64,000 nucleotides of DNA from Rhizoclosmatium globosum (GCA_002104985.1 MCGO01000038.1:1-64000); one strand, 5' to 3'; positions 20,375-32,894 are shown, counted from the first letter of the stretch. Translations and numbers: made by a program. The notes: generated from the letters alone by a model not told the origin.

Positions 20375-23300
20375 ATGGAGAATCACGGTCCCATTCCACT
20401 TCCAACCGAAGAAACTCTTCGACTCATTTCAGATTTCATTGAACGTTATGATGTTCTTGAAGCCCAACTCTCAGTTTTCCGGCCCATTGCTCGAAGACTT
20501 GTCGATCACTTCAAAGTACTTCCAACATCAAAATACTCCACGCTAGATAAACAAGGCGCAACAACTACTATTCCCCGAACAAATACTCAACGCACAGCTC
20601 CATCTCCAGTTACACGCCCCGAACGCGCCTTTCCTCTGATGCAAAGCCATCACCAACTGTCTAACCAAGATGAACTGCCAGAAATCAACGCAGTCTTAGT
20701 CGACGAAGACTGGGCCGCCAAAATTAACAACAACGACGATTCAGAACCTGAATCACCGCTCCTCAAATTCAACGAAATCGCCAACGCAACAAGTAATATG
20801 CTCTTTGAGGCGGTTGAAAAATCTTCTCAAGGAAACACAAATCTGTTCAACTTGGGGAGAAAACAGTCTGGAAAACGCGGTGCTGAGAAAAGAAAATTCT
20901 TGGCTGCCTTGTCGAGAACGACACCGGAATTGGTTGGGGTTATTGCAACACAACCGGCTCAAGATGATTCAAATAATAACGGTGTCAGTACTGGTACTGG
21001 AGAAGAAGTTATCTCAGCAGCACGACAGTCTCAAGCTCAGCAACGAACTATTTCAGAACATTCAATCTCACGAAAAGGATCTGACATTGAGAAAAAGGAA
21101 ACAATAGCAACTATCCCTCGAGCACGGACTCAGAAAAAACCCCTCCACCTCCGTTACCGCCTCAAAAAGTCGGTCGTTCTTCCGTCGCAGTCCAGAAAAT
21201 CAAAAAAGCAGCTTTCGAGCCGGCTTTCAATGATCAAGGGTCGCATTTGTCGTTGAACCATCAAATGATGGTGAACGATCAACTCAAAGAAGTGATGAAG
21301 CAGCGGACAGAGTCGTTGATTTGGAGTAAAGGAATTAACCCAATGTCCACTGTATCTGTTGTGTTTGACGTTATATTCTCATGTAAGTTGTCACTTGTAT
21401 AAACGAAACTCACATATCATCAGGCGTTTACTTTTGGAACTGATCCTGATTCCTCCGGCGATTTCATACGACTTCAGACTTCCTCTTACTTCACATGCAT
21501 CGTATCCGCCAAAAACTTTATCGAAATCTGTGTGGAGTTGATCACGTTCCGTGAAAACCATCACGCAATTAGTGCAATCAAGGAACCGACGTTAAATAGC
21601 TGGCGCGTGCATTACCTATACAACCGCCTACCCGTTGATTTAATCACTACATTCCCGTTTGAACTGCTTCCAGTTACAGGAGCAGAATATCTATGGGCCG
21701 TTCGTCTCCTCCGAATGTACAAATTAGCATACATAGCATCAACTTGTCCGATATACAAACACGCCAAGAAGCAGTTGTTGCAGTATTTCAAAATCGGACA
21801 CTCGGTTTCCTTGATCTTCCCGCTCACATTCATCTTTTTGTCATTCATGCATATCCAGGCTTGTAGTATCTTTCTAGCTGGGCGGCTGTTAGGCTTCAGC
21901 AATGACGAGATTGATCCGTATAAACATCAACCGTTTTTTGATCAATATGCTTGGTCTTTGTATATGGTAAAATCTTTAAAACATCTTTTTGTTTTATTAT
22001 TTTTTTTGTTAAACGTTGTTGGACAGGCTGCAACAAACATGTTTCCGGTTGGATATCATCCAGTGAACTCGGAGGAGCAGCTTATTACTGTGTTCTTTGT
22101 TATTGCTGGAGCTGCTATTTATGCTTGTATTGTCGGAGTTATCTCGTCCATTGCGATGGGCGTTGACGCGTCGGGACGACTGTATAAGCAGAAAATCGAT
22201 GAACTGAAAGATTATATGCAGTATAAACTGATTGAACCAGTGACACAACGGAAAATCCTAAAATACTATGAACTCAAATACCGAGGGAAATATTTCGAAG
22301 AGGTGTGTCCTCTCCTTCAGAACAATCAGTTTGTTTATTGATTGGATTTTTTTTGATAGGGTTCTCTGTTACAAGATATGAATGACTCGCTACGAATGGA
22401 AGTTGCAATTCACAACTGTCGAGAACTGATTTCCAAAGTCCCGTTCCTCCGTCGCGAGCAAGGTGATGGACGAGATGATTTGTTCGCGGGTCAGATTACA
22501 AGCGCTTTGGAGCCTTGTTATTATGTTCCTGGGGATTTCGTCTTTGTGCAAGGAGATATTGGGAAAGATATGGTGAGTTTATTGCGTCAAGAAGATGGGA
22601 GCTGAAATGTTTCTGCAGTACTTTATTGCTTCGGGGACAGTTTGCGTCAAGATATCTGGGAAAGGAGTTGCATTCTTGAAAGACGGGGCGTTCTTTGGAG
22701 GTACATACGTGTCAAACCACCTTTAAAATGCAGTCGCTAAACTTCCATATCACATAAAAAGAAATGGCTCTTGTTGCAAACTCCCCACGAACGGCAACCA
22801 TCCAAGCCGTTTCAACATGCATCTTGTACAAACTTAGACAAGAATCATTTGAAAGTATTTGCCGTGTATTCACTGATGTCAAACACAACCTCGAAATGAC
22901 ATACGCGGAACGTCTTGAAAAAGTTCAAAAGATTGAAAACGCGAAAAAGACAACGATTGCAAGGATTATGGTCTTTAAAATGCCGTGTTTGGTCAACTTG
23001 GACAATGATGCCAAAACTGCGATTGTGGAAACGCTTGCAAATGTGTTGGCGCCAGTGAATTTCTTCCCAGGACTCGTTGTGTTGAAACAAGGAGATGATG
23101 ATGCGTTGGTAAGTTTGAATCGACTTGAACTTTTGAAAATGCCTGAGATCCTTCAATTAGTTTGTGGTTGAAACGGGTGAGGTTTGCGTGTTTGTTGACG
23201 GCCGTAATGTAAAATCATTCAAGCGAGGTGAATTCTTCTGGACGTCTTCAGCTTGGAACGAACCGTTTGTGATGAAAGGAGTCACAGTGGGACTTTGTTA

Positions 23301-23388
23301 TAAAGTAGAGCGTCTCGCATTTGTTGATATTTTGAGGGAGTATCGTGAGCAATTAAACGGGGTGGAAGAGTTTCCGGAGCTAATATAG
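20375..23388 (+). CDS. HCN/CNG-like voltage-gated ion channel with two CNBD modules
   Basis: A disordered N-terminal region of about 290 residues leads through a C4 run at 21140-21143 (one base short for the frame) to QMMVNDQLKEVMKQRTESLI and the first helix. Membrane segments include FIEICVELITFRE (S2), LWAVRLLRMYKLAYIA (S4, few charges) and SLIFPLTFIFLSFMHIQACS (S5). The pore loop reads NMFPVGYHPVNSEEQ, then ITVFFVIAGAAIYACIVGVI (S6). The C-linker LKDYMQYKLIEPVTQRKILK and ELKYRGKYFEE are clearly HCN-like. A first CNBD spans VPFLRREQGDGRDD to the segment after MALVANSPRTATIQA; a second CNBD-like module (FKMPCLVNLDNDAKTAIVE, LVVLKQGDDDA, FVVETGEVCVFVDGR) closes the protein. Introns lie near 21382, 21965, 22302, 22574, 22700 and 23107. 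Such channels couple cyclic nucleotides to membrane voltage, as in zoospores. Confidence 0.85.
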
Positions 23389-23471
23389 ATAAAAGACACT
23401 CCAATAAAATATCTATTTATTTACTGTGCCATTCATAAATTTCGATAAAAGGTTCCCGACTTTGGTGATAT

Positions 23472-24599
23472 TCAAATCCTCCAACCTGCAGGAGCATCAA
23501 ACGAGAAGTTCAACCCAGCATTATTACTCAAATCACATTCTTCAAGTTCCAAGGCTGCCAATTCAATTGGAACGTTGCCTCCCAATCGGTTCTCATCCAA
23601 GTACATATGGCGCAGTGATACAAGCTGTCCAAGCTCTCGCGGAATACAACCAACGAGATGACAAGACGCCAGATTCAAAAGCATCAGTTTAGTTAAGCGA
23701 CCCAGTTCTGGCGGGATCACGGTCCGTACTTCAGAATTCTCCTGAAGAACCAGGAACAGCTCGTTCAAATTTTGTAGGTTTCCGATTTCAGATGGAATAG
23801 GGCCAGTCATTTCGGAGTCCCAGATATACAGTTTGACTAATGATGTTAGCTTTCCAAGATCAGGTGGGAGGCGTCCAGTCAGACCGGTGTTATTCAACTC
23901 CAGTACCTCCAAGTTAACCAAATTCCAAAGTTCGGACGGTATTTCTCCACTTAGATGATTGTGGGAAAGTTCGAGAGTTTTTAAATTGATAAGATCTCCC
24001 ATTTCGCGTGGAATAGGACCTGTCCAGTTGCAATAGATCCACTTAAGCTCTGTTAGGTTTTTGAGATGGCGGAGCCAGGCTCCAGGGATACAAGTATTGA
24101 ACTTGGGTCCATCATAGTCATTCCAGCAGAGCGAGGTCAAGTGGGAATATGCCTTACGGGCATACTCAGCCTGATACATTGCAGGAGTATCGACAAAAAT
24201 GCGATCTGAAAGAGTTGGCTTCTTTGACCGAGTAATTGACCTATCAACGGCTGGTACTCTTCGAGACACAAGCAAAGTCGCAAATCCATTCGACGATAAC
24301 AGATCCCTGAATCCTTTCGAAAGTGCTCTGAATTGCCAGACTTCGACAGGATCAATCCAGCTCATAATGCGCCCAACAACATCCATTGGCAGACTTGTGA
24401 GACGGGTGTAGTGTTTCTTTGTTGAGTTTTGGAGCTTTTCAATCTCGTGCATGACTTGTCTGTGGTTGTTTGTGGCTTGTGTTTCGAGGAATGAGAGACG
24501 GGTTGAGTGGATGTCCTGGATGGAAGATTGAGTGAGCAGCGACTGTTTGACTGATGCCAACTCGGAGGCAAGTTGGGCTTGTGTATGCGTTAACTGCAA
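23472..24599 (-). CDS. F-box/LRR protein 3
   Basis: The open frame gives 375 residues: coiled coil (1-58, LASELASVKQSLLTQSS), NSTKKHYT, F-box (68-103, LTSLPMDVVGRIMSWIDP), linker AMYQAEYARKAYSHLTSLCW, about eight SGxIP-type LRRs, and the cap FDAPAGWRI. No ATG precedes the coiled coil in this frame, so the start is in an upstream exon or beyond a base error; ATGs at 24638 and 24702 in other frames are candidates. The core is intact. It is convergent with the ion-channel gene, with 83 bases between the stops. Function as for other F-box receptors, target unknown. Confidence 0.85.
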   Translation of the reverse strand: MQLTHTQAQLASELASVKQSLLTQSSIQDIHSTRLSFLETQATNNHRQVMHEIEKLQNSTKKHYTRLTSLPMDVVGRIMSWIDPVEVWQFRALSKGFRDLLSSNGFATLLVSRRVPAVDRSITRSKKPTLSDRIFVDTPAMYQAEYARKAYSHLTSLCWNDYDGPKFNTCIPGAWLRHLKNLTELKWIYCNWTGPIPREMGDLINLKTLELSHNHLSGEIPSELWNLVNLEVLELNNTGLTGRLPPDLGKLTSLVKLYIWDSEMTGPIPSEIGNLQNLNELFLVLQENSEVRTVIPPELGRLTKLMLLNLASCHLVGCIPRELGQLVSLRHMYLDENRLGGNVPIELAALELEECDLSNNAGLNFSFDAPAGWRI

Positions 24600-24969
24600 A
24601 GCAGATTGTAGATATCAGACAGCGATGGAGACGGTCATTGGCGCTGATGGTGGGCGAGGAAGTGGATGTGGGTCGCCCCGTTTGGTTTCGAAGAAGAAAC
24701 ATAAATGGATATTAAAGTACGTAAGGGACAACGAAATGTGTCACGAAACGAAGACCGAAACTAATTACTAGCTGTTATTCATCGCTAGAATTACTTCGGT
24801 TGATTTATATTTGGAGAAGGGAAGTTATATACCACAAGTACACTTACTCTTCGTTGTAGCAAGTAAAGAATGCATATCCTTAACCCTTTTAAACATAAGA
24901 AGCAATTGGTGATTTTCAACCATCCAGCAAAACAAAACAAACAAAGGTGAAACACAGCCCAAAATCGCA
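24600..24969. promoter_or_regulatory. Divergent promoter region, F-box/LRR 3 and Zn2Cys6 factor
   Basis: The 370 bases separate two divergent genes and may include a small 5' exon of the F-box/LRR gene (24636-24702). The minus-strand open frame at 24791..25162 is a product of the TTTG-rich strand and is not supported as a gene. Confidence 0.35.
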
Positions 24970-27900
24970 ATGACAGGAGGCACACCCGAATCTTCCTCCG
25001 GCACAACAAACAAAGGACCACAGCGAAGCCGAGCAACAAGAGCCTGTGACAGTTCGTGTCCCTATGCCATCTTATCGCATGGCTAACAATCAACTTGAAC
25101 AAACAAACAAACAAACAAACAAACAGCCTGCAAACGAAAGAGACAAAAGTGCTGTGGATCAAATCCGTGCACTGGCTGCGTGGCCCAGGGATTCAAATGC
25201 AGTACGTTACCCCGTTCCTTCAAACTAGCACTGAAACACTGCTTTCAACAGCCTTCTCTGTCCCCCAAATGAAGCGTGGTCCAAAGAAAGAAGAAAAGGA
25301 TCACCCCGATGCTCTGGCTCTCGAACGATCGGCTTCAGCGGCAGGAGCATCGGGAACTGAGACGAATGCAGACTTGCATCAAAGGTTCGCACAGTGCGCC
25401 TTTGTCATCTGTGCTTATTCAAACATTCTTCGGCAGGGTCCTTCAAATGGAGAAGATGCTCGCGGCAATGATTCGTAATGGAGCTACGCCAGCCATCACA
25501 GATACCGACAAACAATCCAACGAGAACAGTGATCAAGAGTTTAGTGAAGAGGATGAAGAAGATCGAGAGTTTGACGATCAGGATATTAACTTTCGCGGCG
25601 TCAAAAGACCAAGGATAACTGAAGTGCTGGAGGATGACGATAAAGAAGTCGCGCCGAACCTGAAGGAGGGGTTATGGTCCAGCAAATTCAAAAACCTACA
25701 TTGCCCGACGTAGCTCATTTGATTAATGCCTTGAATGCATCGAATAATCCAGAGAAGATGCGAATCACCTTGGATATGATGAATCAGCTGCAGTTCATTG
25801 GAAGCGATTTGCCATCAACTGCAAACCGAAAGACAACCTCGAATACCGAACAAGGGGCAGGGAAACACGAAAAAGGTTCCGTGGAATCGCTCTATCTCTC
25901 CAACGCAAAATGCGCCGAGGAATCCAGCCATCTCCTCTATCCAAAGAAGCATCGTCTCCTTCCTCTGAATTTTTAGTTTCTTCACCCACATCTCCAACCT
26001 CGCCCACCTTACCACCGCAACCCCCAAAAACTGTTGTCGAGGACCTTGCATCCGACACTATTCTCTTTTTCGGATCGACTTCTACAACGACTTCTTCAGC
26101 TTGGCGCCAGTCACCTCGTTTTGCTGGCGGTATCATGAACATATCACTCAGTTTCGAGGCAAATCCTCCTTGTGCCAAAGTGATTGAAGGCGATTACAGC
26201 CCACCGTGCAAAATCGAACTTGTATTGCATCTTGTTGGAATGTACTTCAAACATGTGCATCCGTACTTCCCCATGATTCAAAAGGCGCGATTCTTTCAGC
26301 AGTTGAAGGAGAAGAAGACTGACGTGAGTTGTTTGAAGCTCTGATTGGACTTATGCTAATGACTTTGAGTTAGCATTTCAACCTTCTTCTGAATAGTATG
26401 TGTGCTCTCATGAGCCAGCAGTGTCGTGATCTTACCGCATGGGGAATTGATAATCCTGTTGAGTTGCACATGGCGTTCTTTGAACGAGCACGTGTATTAC
26501 TAGGACATCAATTCGATTGGCCACACATCAACAATGTCCAAGCTTTATTGCTCCTTTGCATTGTCGGACAAGGTACAAACATCAACGCCACTAGTTACCA
26601 TTACATTGGTATCGCACATCGTTTGGCTGTAGAATTGGGAATGCATCGTAATTTGGATAACTTGCGTCATCCCAGTTTGGATCCCGAGCTGTTGGAAAGC
26701 ATGCGAACAACTTGGTTCTGTCTATACGTTTTGGATCGATATACTAGTGTTGTGGAGGGACGACCGATGGCTATTTCAGATGAAGGTACGTTTTGCTTGA
26801 GTTATTTCGGCAATCTTCTGAATGAGTAAACAGAATGGGACACACCATTCCCGGCATCCAAAGCTCCCGAAGTCACTATTCTTCGTTACCATGTTGGTCT
26901 TTGTGAGATTTTGGGCCGTATCGCAAATTTCGTCAACCGCCCGGGCCGACCCGGCCCTGCTGCACGCACTGCCACATTTCCACACCTTGCTGCAACTGCA
27001 CCCGTTCAAAGAGACTCCAAGAAAGTAATTGCAGAAATCAACTCGCACCTACAAGCATGGCACCAAAACTTGCCACCACATTTGCAACAACGACCGGCGT
27101 CTGGATCTACGTGGAGTTTCCATCATCACTTATACTCAATGTATCATACTGCAAGTGTTTTGTTACATCGACTTGATGTGGGCAAGTTTGATCAAACTTG
27201 CAGCAAGAATGCAGCAGAAATCTCAAAAGTATTGGATTGCTTACCGGTCGCATTCGACCCAAGCAATAAAGGAAAAGAACGGGCAGCAGAAGTCGAATTC
27301 GTGTTTGTCGTGCCATTGATTGTGTACAGTGCTTTGACAGCAAGTACTCTGTTCTTGGACTTGGCGTTGGCGAATAAGGCTGAAGAAGCTGCGAACAAGA
27401 AACGGAAATCGCGATCATCGGCAAAACCAACGACTGGTCTGGCTGGAAAAGTGACTCCTGAGGCGAGTCAATATGCTGCTCGACAGTTGCGAAAGAGCTT
27501 GATTGCTTTTGATCGATTGAAGACGACAAGTTTGTTTGCCAATTACTACGGACAGTTGATTGTGGAGGTTTTGAGAAACGATGGGATTGTTCTTCCGACA
27601 GGAGATTTAGATGAAGATGATATGTCTCCATCCCCAGCTTATGAAACACCTCCTGCACCTGCAGCCCCACCTACACAAAGCTCTCTGTTCAACTTCTTCA
27701 GCAACGCCACTGGCGGCAGTGTTGCTCCAGCCACTCCTCAACCCAATGGATCATCAGGCTCTCAAGCCCACAACTCTGAATCAATGGCCACTCGTTTTGC
27801 CAACCAAATGAAAGCCGCTGTAGCAGAGGGAGTCCACAACTGGAACGACTTCATCCACTTCTCTCCGAAAATGCAAAACAACCAAATGGCAATCCCAACA

Positions 27901-28464
27901 GTCGCTCCAGCCCCATCCTCAACATTCATGAACGCAGCAAGCAACTTGAGTTTCCCTCATTTGCCAATGCCGAACTTGCCCAACCTTCCCATGCCGAATC
28001 TTCCCAACTTGCCAAACATTCCAAACCCAATCAACGCGTTACGTGAATTTGGAAGTGGGTTGTTTGGAAGTTATGGATTTAATCCTACCCTTGCCGGAAG
28101 CTCGCATGTGGATGGACATGGCAACCATTTGGTTTCTGGATCAGCGCCAACCCACGCGCATTCTTCACATCCTCAAGGAGGCATGATTCAAATGGAACAA
28201 AGTACGAGTCCTATGGACGGTATTGGGGAAAACGGGCAGCAACAGCCACAAGAAGAACAGTCACAGCCAGTATCAATTGGTTCTCCGTTCTTTGCAGACA
28301 TTTTCTCGGATCTTTTGAATCCTCTGGTTGAAAATAGCTTATGGTCGGAAGTGAATTTAACTGGATTGGGAAGGAGGGTTCCTGGCTTTGGTTTGAGCAA
28401 TACTACTGGAGGATCAGAAGGAGATGTTGATCTCAATAATACCGAAGAAGACAGTCAGACTTAG
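24970..28464 (+). CDS. Zn2Cys6 transcription factor with fungal-specific regulatory domain
   Basis: Exon 1 (24970..25051) begins MTGGTPESSSGTTNKGPQRS and ends inside the zinc cluster. After a 75-nt intron (25052..25126) and before a 50-nt one (25202..25251) the cluster completes as ACDTCKRKRQKCCGSNPC then TGCVAQGFKC, giving C-x2-C-x6-C-x5-C-x2-C-x6-C exactly. A 52-nt intron (25385..25436) restores the dimerisation helix LHQRVLQMEKMLAAMIRNG. An acidic region follows (25530-25660). The Fungal_trans-type domain covers about 26160-27120 (HVHPYFPMIQKARF, HRLAVELGMHRNL, STWSFHHHLYSMYHTASVLL). A Pro/Asn-rich tail contains LPMPNLPNLPMPNLPNLPN. Two frame steps coincide with G4 runs at 25668-25671 and 25854-25857. 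It should bind CGG-type sites as a dimer; target pathway unknown. Confidence 0.92.
25095..25125 (+). repeat. AAAC tetranucleotide repeat at a 3' splice site
   Basis: About six CAAA/AAAC units (25099-25124) abut the acceptor AAACAG|CC of intron 1 in the Zn2Cys6 gene, so the repeat replaces the usual pyrimidine tract. Length change here would alter branch-point to acceptor spacing within the DNA-binding motif's gene. Confidence 0.85.
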
Positions 28465-28566
28465 ATTTAAAACGATTTTTTGGTTTGCTGGGTGCTTTAT
28501 GTTTTAACTTATTGTTTATGTTGCTGTTTAGGGAATAAATGCTACAGATCTTGAAGTAATTTAATG
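28465..28566. terminator. Convergent 3' end region
   Basis: The Zn2Cys6 and TRAPPC11 genes end 102 bases apart. GGGAATAAATGC at 28532 provides an AATAAA polyadenylation signal for the plus-strand transcript. Confidence 0.5.
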
Positions 28567-31500
28567 TTACAATTCTGGAGGGCTAACAAATATCATGGCC
28601 TCATCCGTCAAACCACCTCCAAGAACAAATAATGGAATTACTTCATCCACCAGTCCGCTCTTTTCATCAACCACTTCACCCTCATGCGACACATCAACAA
28701 CTTGACGCGTAACTTTGACTCTGGGAAGGCGATTGTTTCCAGCAGCCAACGGAATAACCACAAAACGAAGAATGCGCTCCGACATTGGCAGTAAGCTGAT
28801 GTTTTGCAGAGCTTTGCATCCACCAAACACAAAGGCGTCAGATGGTTCAACAAGCATATTCAGATTAAGAACTGACAGACTGGCGTTTTGAACATGGTAT
28901 GTGAGCGAGAATGGAGTTCCAACTCGAGTTTCCCCAGGAAGTTCTAACATCCAAAAGGTTAAGCAATTAACAAGACTTGAAGAAACCTCACCCAACAGTG
29001 TCCAAACATCAGGAAACGTGTAATCAAAAGCAGGAAGCTTTAACAAAGACCGAGTCCAGTCTTCATCGCTCCCAGATTTCCTGTGAATTCTCATTTCAGA
29101 ATTCAAGAGAAAATAACGTTCTAACTCTCACCTCTTCCAATCAACAGCCAAAGACCCAATCACACTCTCCGAAAGGGGTCTGAGTAAATCCAACGTGACG
29201 ACCATATGGAAAATATAGTTTCGCGAATCACCCAGCTTCACTTCGACATCCTCCTTCTTCAAATCAACGCCCTTCACATCGACTTTCACCACACCCTCTC
29301 CAAACACATTCGCTGGAATAAACTGCGCTTCTCGAATTATCAACTCACAGGGAGCTTGAGCTTTCACCGTCCCCGTTAGAGTCCACCCACATTCCTGCAT
29401 AACATCACTGCCAGGGTTTTTGAGTAACTGCATCAATAATCCAGCTTCTGCTCCAGACTCCGCTTTCCCCGCAACTAACGGAATAGCCCTAGGTTGCGCA
29501 ACGAAAACCGCGTCCAAAGCTTTCACGCACGAAATCTTGAATGTCTCCACTTTACGGAACCGGTATTGACTCTCCAAGAGCTCAGAATCCCCTGCATCGT
29601 CTTGATCTAACGGACTATGTGTATGTAACATTTTAAAGTTGACGGAGACGTGAATGTTGCGCGTGTCGGTGGTTTTGAGGGCACGGATGAAGAAGGGGAT
29701 ACGTGTTTTGGAGTTCGCTTTTAGGAGGCCAAAGTCGAGATTTGTGAGTGCATGGTCGGGATGCGCTTCGTGTTGAACGATTGCGGGTTTAGAGCCTTGT
29801 AGGAATGGAGAGTCGAGGAGGTCAAGTTGATGAGAAGAGGAAGCGGCGCTGGTTGCTGAAAGAGGCGTGATGGCGCCATGGAGCGGGGGTAGAGCTGCCT
29901 TCTCCTTCGCGATTTGACTTGTCCTGTCTTCATTGATAGTGTTAAATAAATAAGTCAATTACAGGCCTGAAACTTACCAAAACTCTCCATGGACACAGAG
30001 CTCTTGAAGTCAATTTCCACTGTACCTTCCAAATCCTCGGGTTCTTCATTCGACAACTCCAAAGTAACTGCATATGTTTCATCCAACAAGACAGGTGCCG
30101 AGTGATCCACAAGGCTCAAGATCAAGCTCGGCTGACGTTGGATTACACGAATTGTTGACAATTCTCCGTGTCCTTCCAACATAGTGAATCGAGGCTTTGG
30201 CTCACTGACAGAATACCACTTTCTTCGAACTCCGCTATCTTCATGTCTTTCCCCGATTTTGTAGTGCATGCAAACAACCCCAGCATCCTGCTCAATGTAA
30301 ACCATCACTCCAACAATCTTCAAATCTTCACTTTCAGTAGGAATGACTTGTCCTTCAATGACTTTCTTGATTCCAGGAACCATAAGAAGGTCTCCCTTCG
30401 CCTTACTGAGTTTCTTTACACTTGTTGGTGTATCCGCAGACTTAGAGTCTGGATCTACTTCGCGAACTGTGCTCGAGCAATCCACATAGGAAACTTTGCC
30501 AGTTCTAGTACTTGTCGCAGAGTCATCATGAACCCACAAATTATCCAAACGCCCATTGGAGAACAAAACTCGAACTTTCGAAGCAGTGAATTCAACTGGC
30601 CATCCGTCTTCCCCACCCTGCGGGAACAACGTAACTTGAAACCTCACTCCTTGTCGAACATACGCGTTCGGCTTAAAAAACTGCACACTGCATCCCATAA
30701 ACCCATTCACCTTATCCACATCAATCACAGTCACAGATTTTTCCACCGGAATAGAGCCAGGAACACCTTTCAAAACACTCATAAGCTCTTGCCAAACCAC
30801 AACACGCTGTTCCTTCACCCCCGTAATATGCTCACTCAAAAGCTCGACAAGCCCTTCAACAACCGCTCCAACCCTCCCAATCTTTCTCGCACATCCAACA
30901 CTCAACCCAAGTATCACAGCAAGCACACTCGGCCAATTCTCCTTCCGATACGTTTTCCCAATCCTCTCAAAGAACTTAAGCGCCATTTCACTCTTCCCCG
31001 CGGATTCATACACGCGTGCGATTTCGGCGGCGAGGAAGAGCGTCATTCGCCCGGATTTGGCGCGTTTGAATTGTTCGTATGATTTGGTGAGGAGTTCGAT
31101 TGTGTGGGCTGTGTGGTCGAGGGATCGTTCGGTTGCGAGGCAGTGGAGTTCGGATTGGGCGCGTGGGGAGGTTGTGTCTAATGGGGGTACTTTTCGGAAG
31201 CGTTCGTCTATTAGTTTGAAGCGGGTCCAGCGCTCTTCGGCGGCGGAGGCGGACATGTAGTAGTAATATCCGGCGTGTTGTATGACGGCAGAGGGGGTTG
31301 TGGAGCCTTGAGTGAGGGGAGTTGGATCAATGGATTGGGTTGTTGAGGTTGGGAGAGGCGGTGCAGAGAGTGGAGGTGGGAATGGGAGGCGGAGACCGAT
31401 TTTGGTCGCAATCTCGATTAATTCACCAAAGACGCGACATCTATAGATGGTTAGGTGATTTGTTGATGAGGAAGAGGGACATACTGCTTGGAAACCCAGG

Positions 31501-32851
31501 CCCAATACTCAAAGGATCCATTTCCAGGGACTGCTGCTGCGTAATTTCGGAGACCTGGAACAGTAAGAGAAGGTGCTGTTCCTGTACTCAAGTCCCCAGC
31601 AAACTCTGGTAAGCATTTGAAATTGTTGAGGTGCTTTTGATGCTGCTGGAGAGCAGGTAACGGAGTGTCCGCGTACAGGTAGAGCTTACAAATCTGGATA
31701 AAAAGGTGTTTAATATGGACCTTTAGGTTCTGCATCGAAGAGCGTTACCTTGATGGAAACACAGTCCGCCAATACTTTGGCTTCCACCCATCTTTTTGAG
31801 AATGGCGTCAATAATTCAGCACCATTTCCTCCAGCAAAAGATCCAAGGCCAAGAGTACTCCAAAAGAGATCCATGAGACCAGAATAACAATCTTCATAAT
31901 GTTTGATGGCAGTTTCCAAATCTTGTCTGAATTCTGCAAATACAGCGAGTTTGTAGTCGTATCTTACAGACCAGCCGAGAGGAGAAAGGGGTTGAGGAGT
32001 TGGAGGAGCAATGTCGGCATCCATGAGATTAACAGCAGCAGGAGGCGGTGGCAGTCTAGAAGAGACTCCCAAGGGACCTGAGCCTACTTTCGCCTTCTTC
32101 TTTTTGATTCTGCGTCCATGTTCTCTGTAATACGCGACAGCGTGTTCATAGAGATGCCTCTGCAATCCATTCACAAACTCGCCAATGTCTGCATTCGGTG
32201 GAAACACAAACAATGCATTTTTTGAGTCGAGGGCACACGCTCTCCGCAGCGCCTGAATTCTGTGTTCGCGCTCGTTTGGCTGGGCATCGAGAATGAGGGC
32301 AACAGCGAGTTTCGCGGACCGATCAGCGGCCACTTTTCTGAGAGAGTTTATTTTGTCGATGATGAGAGCGTCGTCGTCTTTTGCGGCATTTGAAGTTGAA
32401 GTTGAAGTTGAAGTTGAGGTGAAGCGCGTGACGGCGACAAGGACACACGGCGCCTGGGATCGATGGCGCGCGATCCAGGCTGGCGTCACGAGGCCGTCTG
32501 GGTGAAGCGGCGAATTGGGCGTGTGCGGCGAGAGCGGCGATGGTTTTGAGCGCGTGGGGAACACGTGGTTCTGGTTGGGTGTTGGTGGTTGTTGGTTGTT
32601 GGTTAATTGATGAGCACAACAGAACAACACAGAACTCGACAAACGAAACAACGCACTTTTGGCAGAGAAACAACGTGGAAGAAGCCGCGCGAGGCGGACG
32701 ACTCCCACAACGACGATGCATTGCGCGACAGGAGCGCTGCCTCAATCAACGCCTCAACACTCGTTCCATCGGCTTCGCGCGCTTCAACGAGACCTGTCAC
32801 GGCGAGAAGCGGCGTGTTGTGCAGCGTGAACTCGAGCGGGTATGTGTCCAT
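28567..32851 (-). CDS. TRAPP complex subunit TRAPPC11 (foie gras / gryzun domains)
   Basis: Seven exons join in phase: 32657..32851, 31749..32570, 31485..31693, 29978..31440, 29132..29927, 28992..29080, 28567..28943. The start MDTYPLEFTLHNTPLLAVTG is the conserved N terminus. GWSVRYDYKLAVFAEFRQDL with KHYEDCY and QHAGYYYYMSASAAEERW mark the foie gras domain, and the C terminus (VGTPFSLTYHVQNAS onward) is the beta-rich gryzun domain. TRAPPC11 belongs to the TRAPP III tethering complex that activates a Rab GTPase in ER-Golgi traffic and autophagy. An ST-repeat (FTSTSTSTSTSNAA) is encoded by GTTGAA units at 32391-32417. No frame break was found over about 1,300 codons, so local sequence quality can be good. 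Its start lies 43 bases from the next gene's ATG. Confidence 0.9.
32391..32420 (+). repeat. GTTGAA hexanucleotide repeat, coding
   Basis: About five GTTGAA units encode alternating Ser-Thr in TRAPPC11 on the other strand. The repeat is in frame, so length changes would only alter a flexible linker. Confidence 0.85.
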
Positions 32852-32894
32852 TACTGTACACTCAGGTTATTTGTTGAAGTTGGATAGAAAACAA

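Noticed and set aside
24791..25162. Minus-strand frame of 123 codons rich in Leu/Phe/Cys
   Set aside because: It spans the promoter and first exons of the Zn2Cys6 gene, and its repeats (CLFVCLFVCLF) are the complement of the AAAC microsatellite.
30168..31082. Plus-strand frame of 304 codons
   Set aside because: It lies opposite a large TRAPPC11 exon whose protein is strongly conserved; the plus reading is His/Asn/Arg-rich and without motif.
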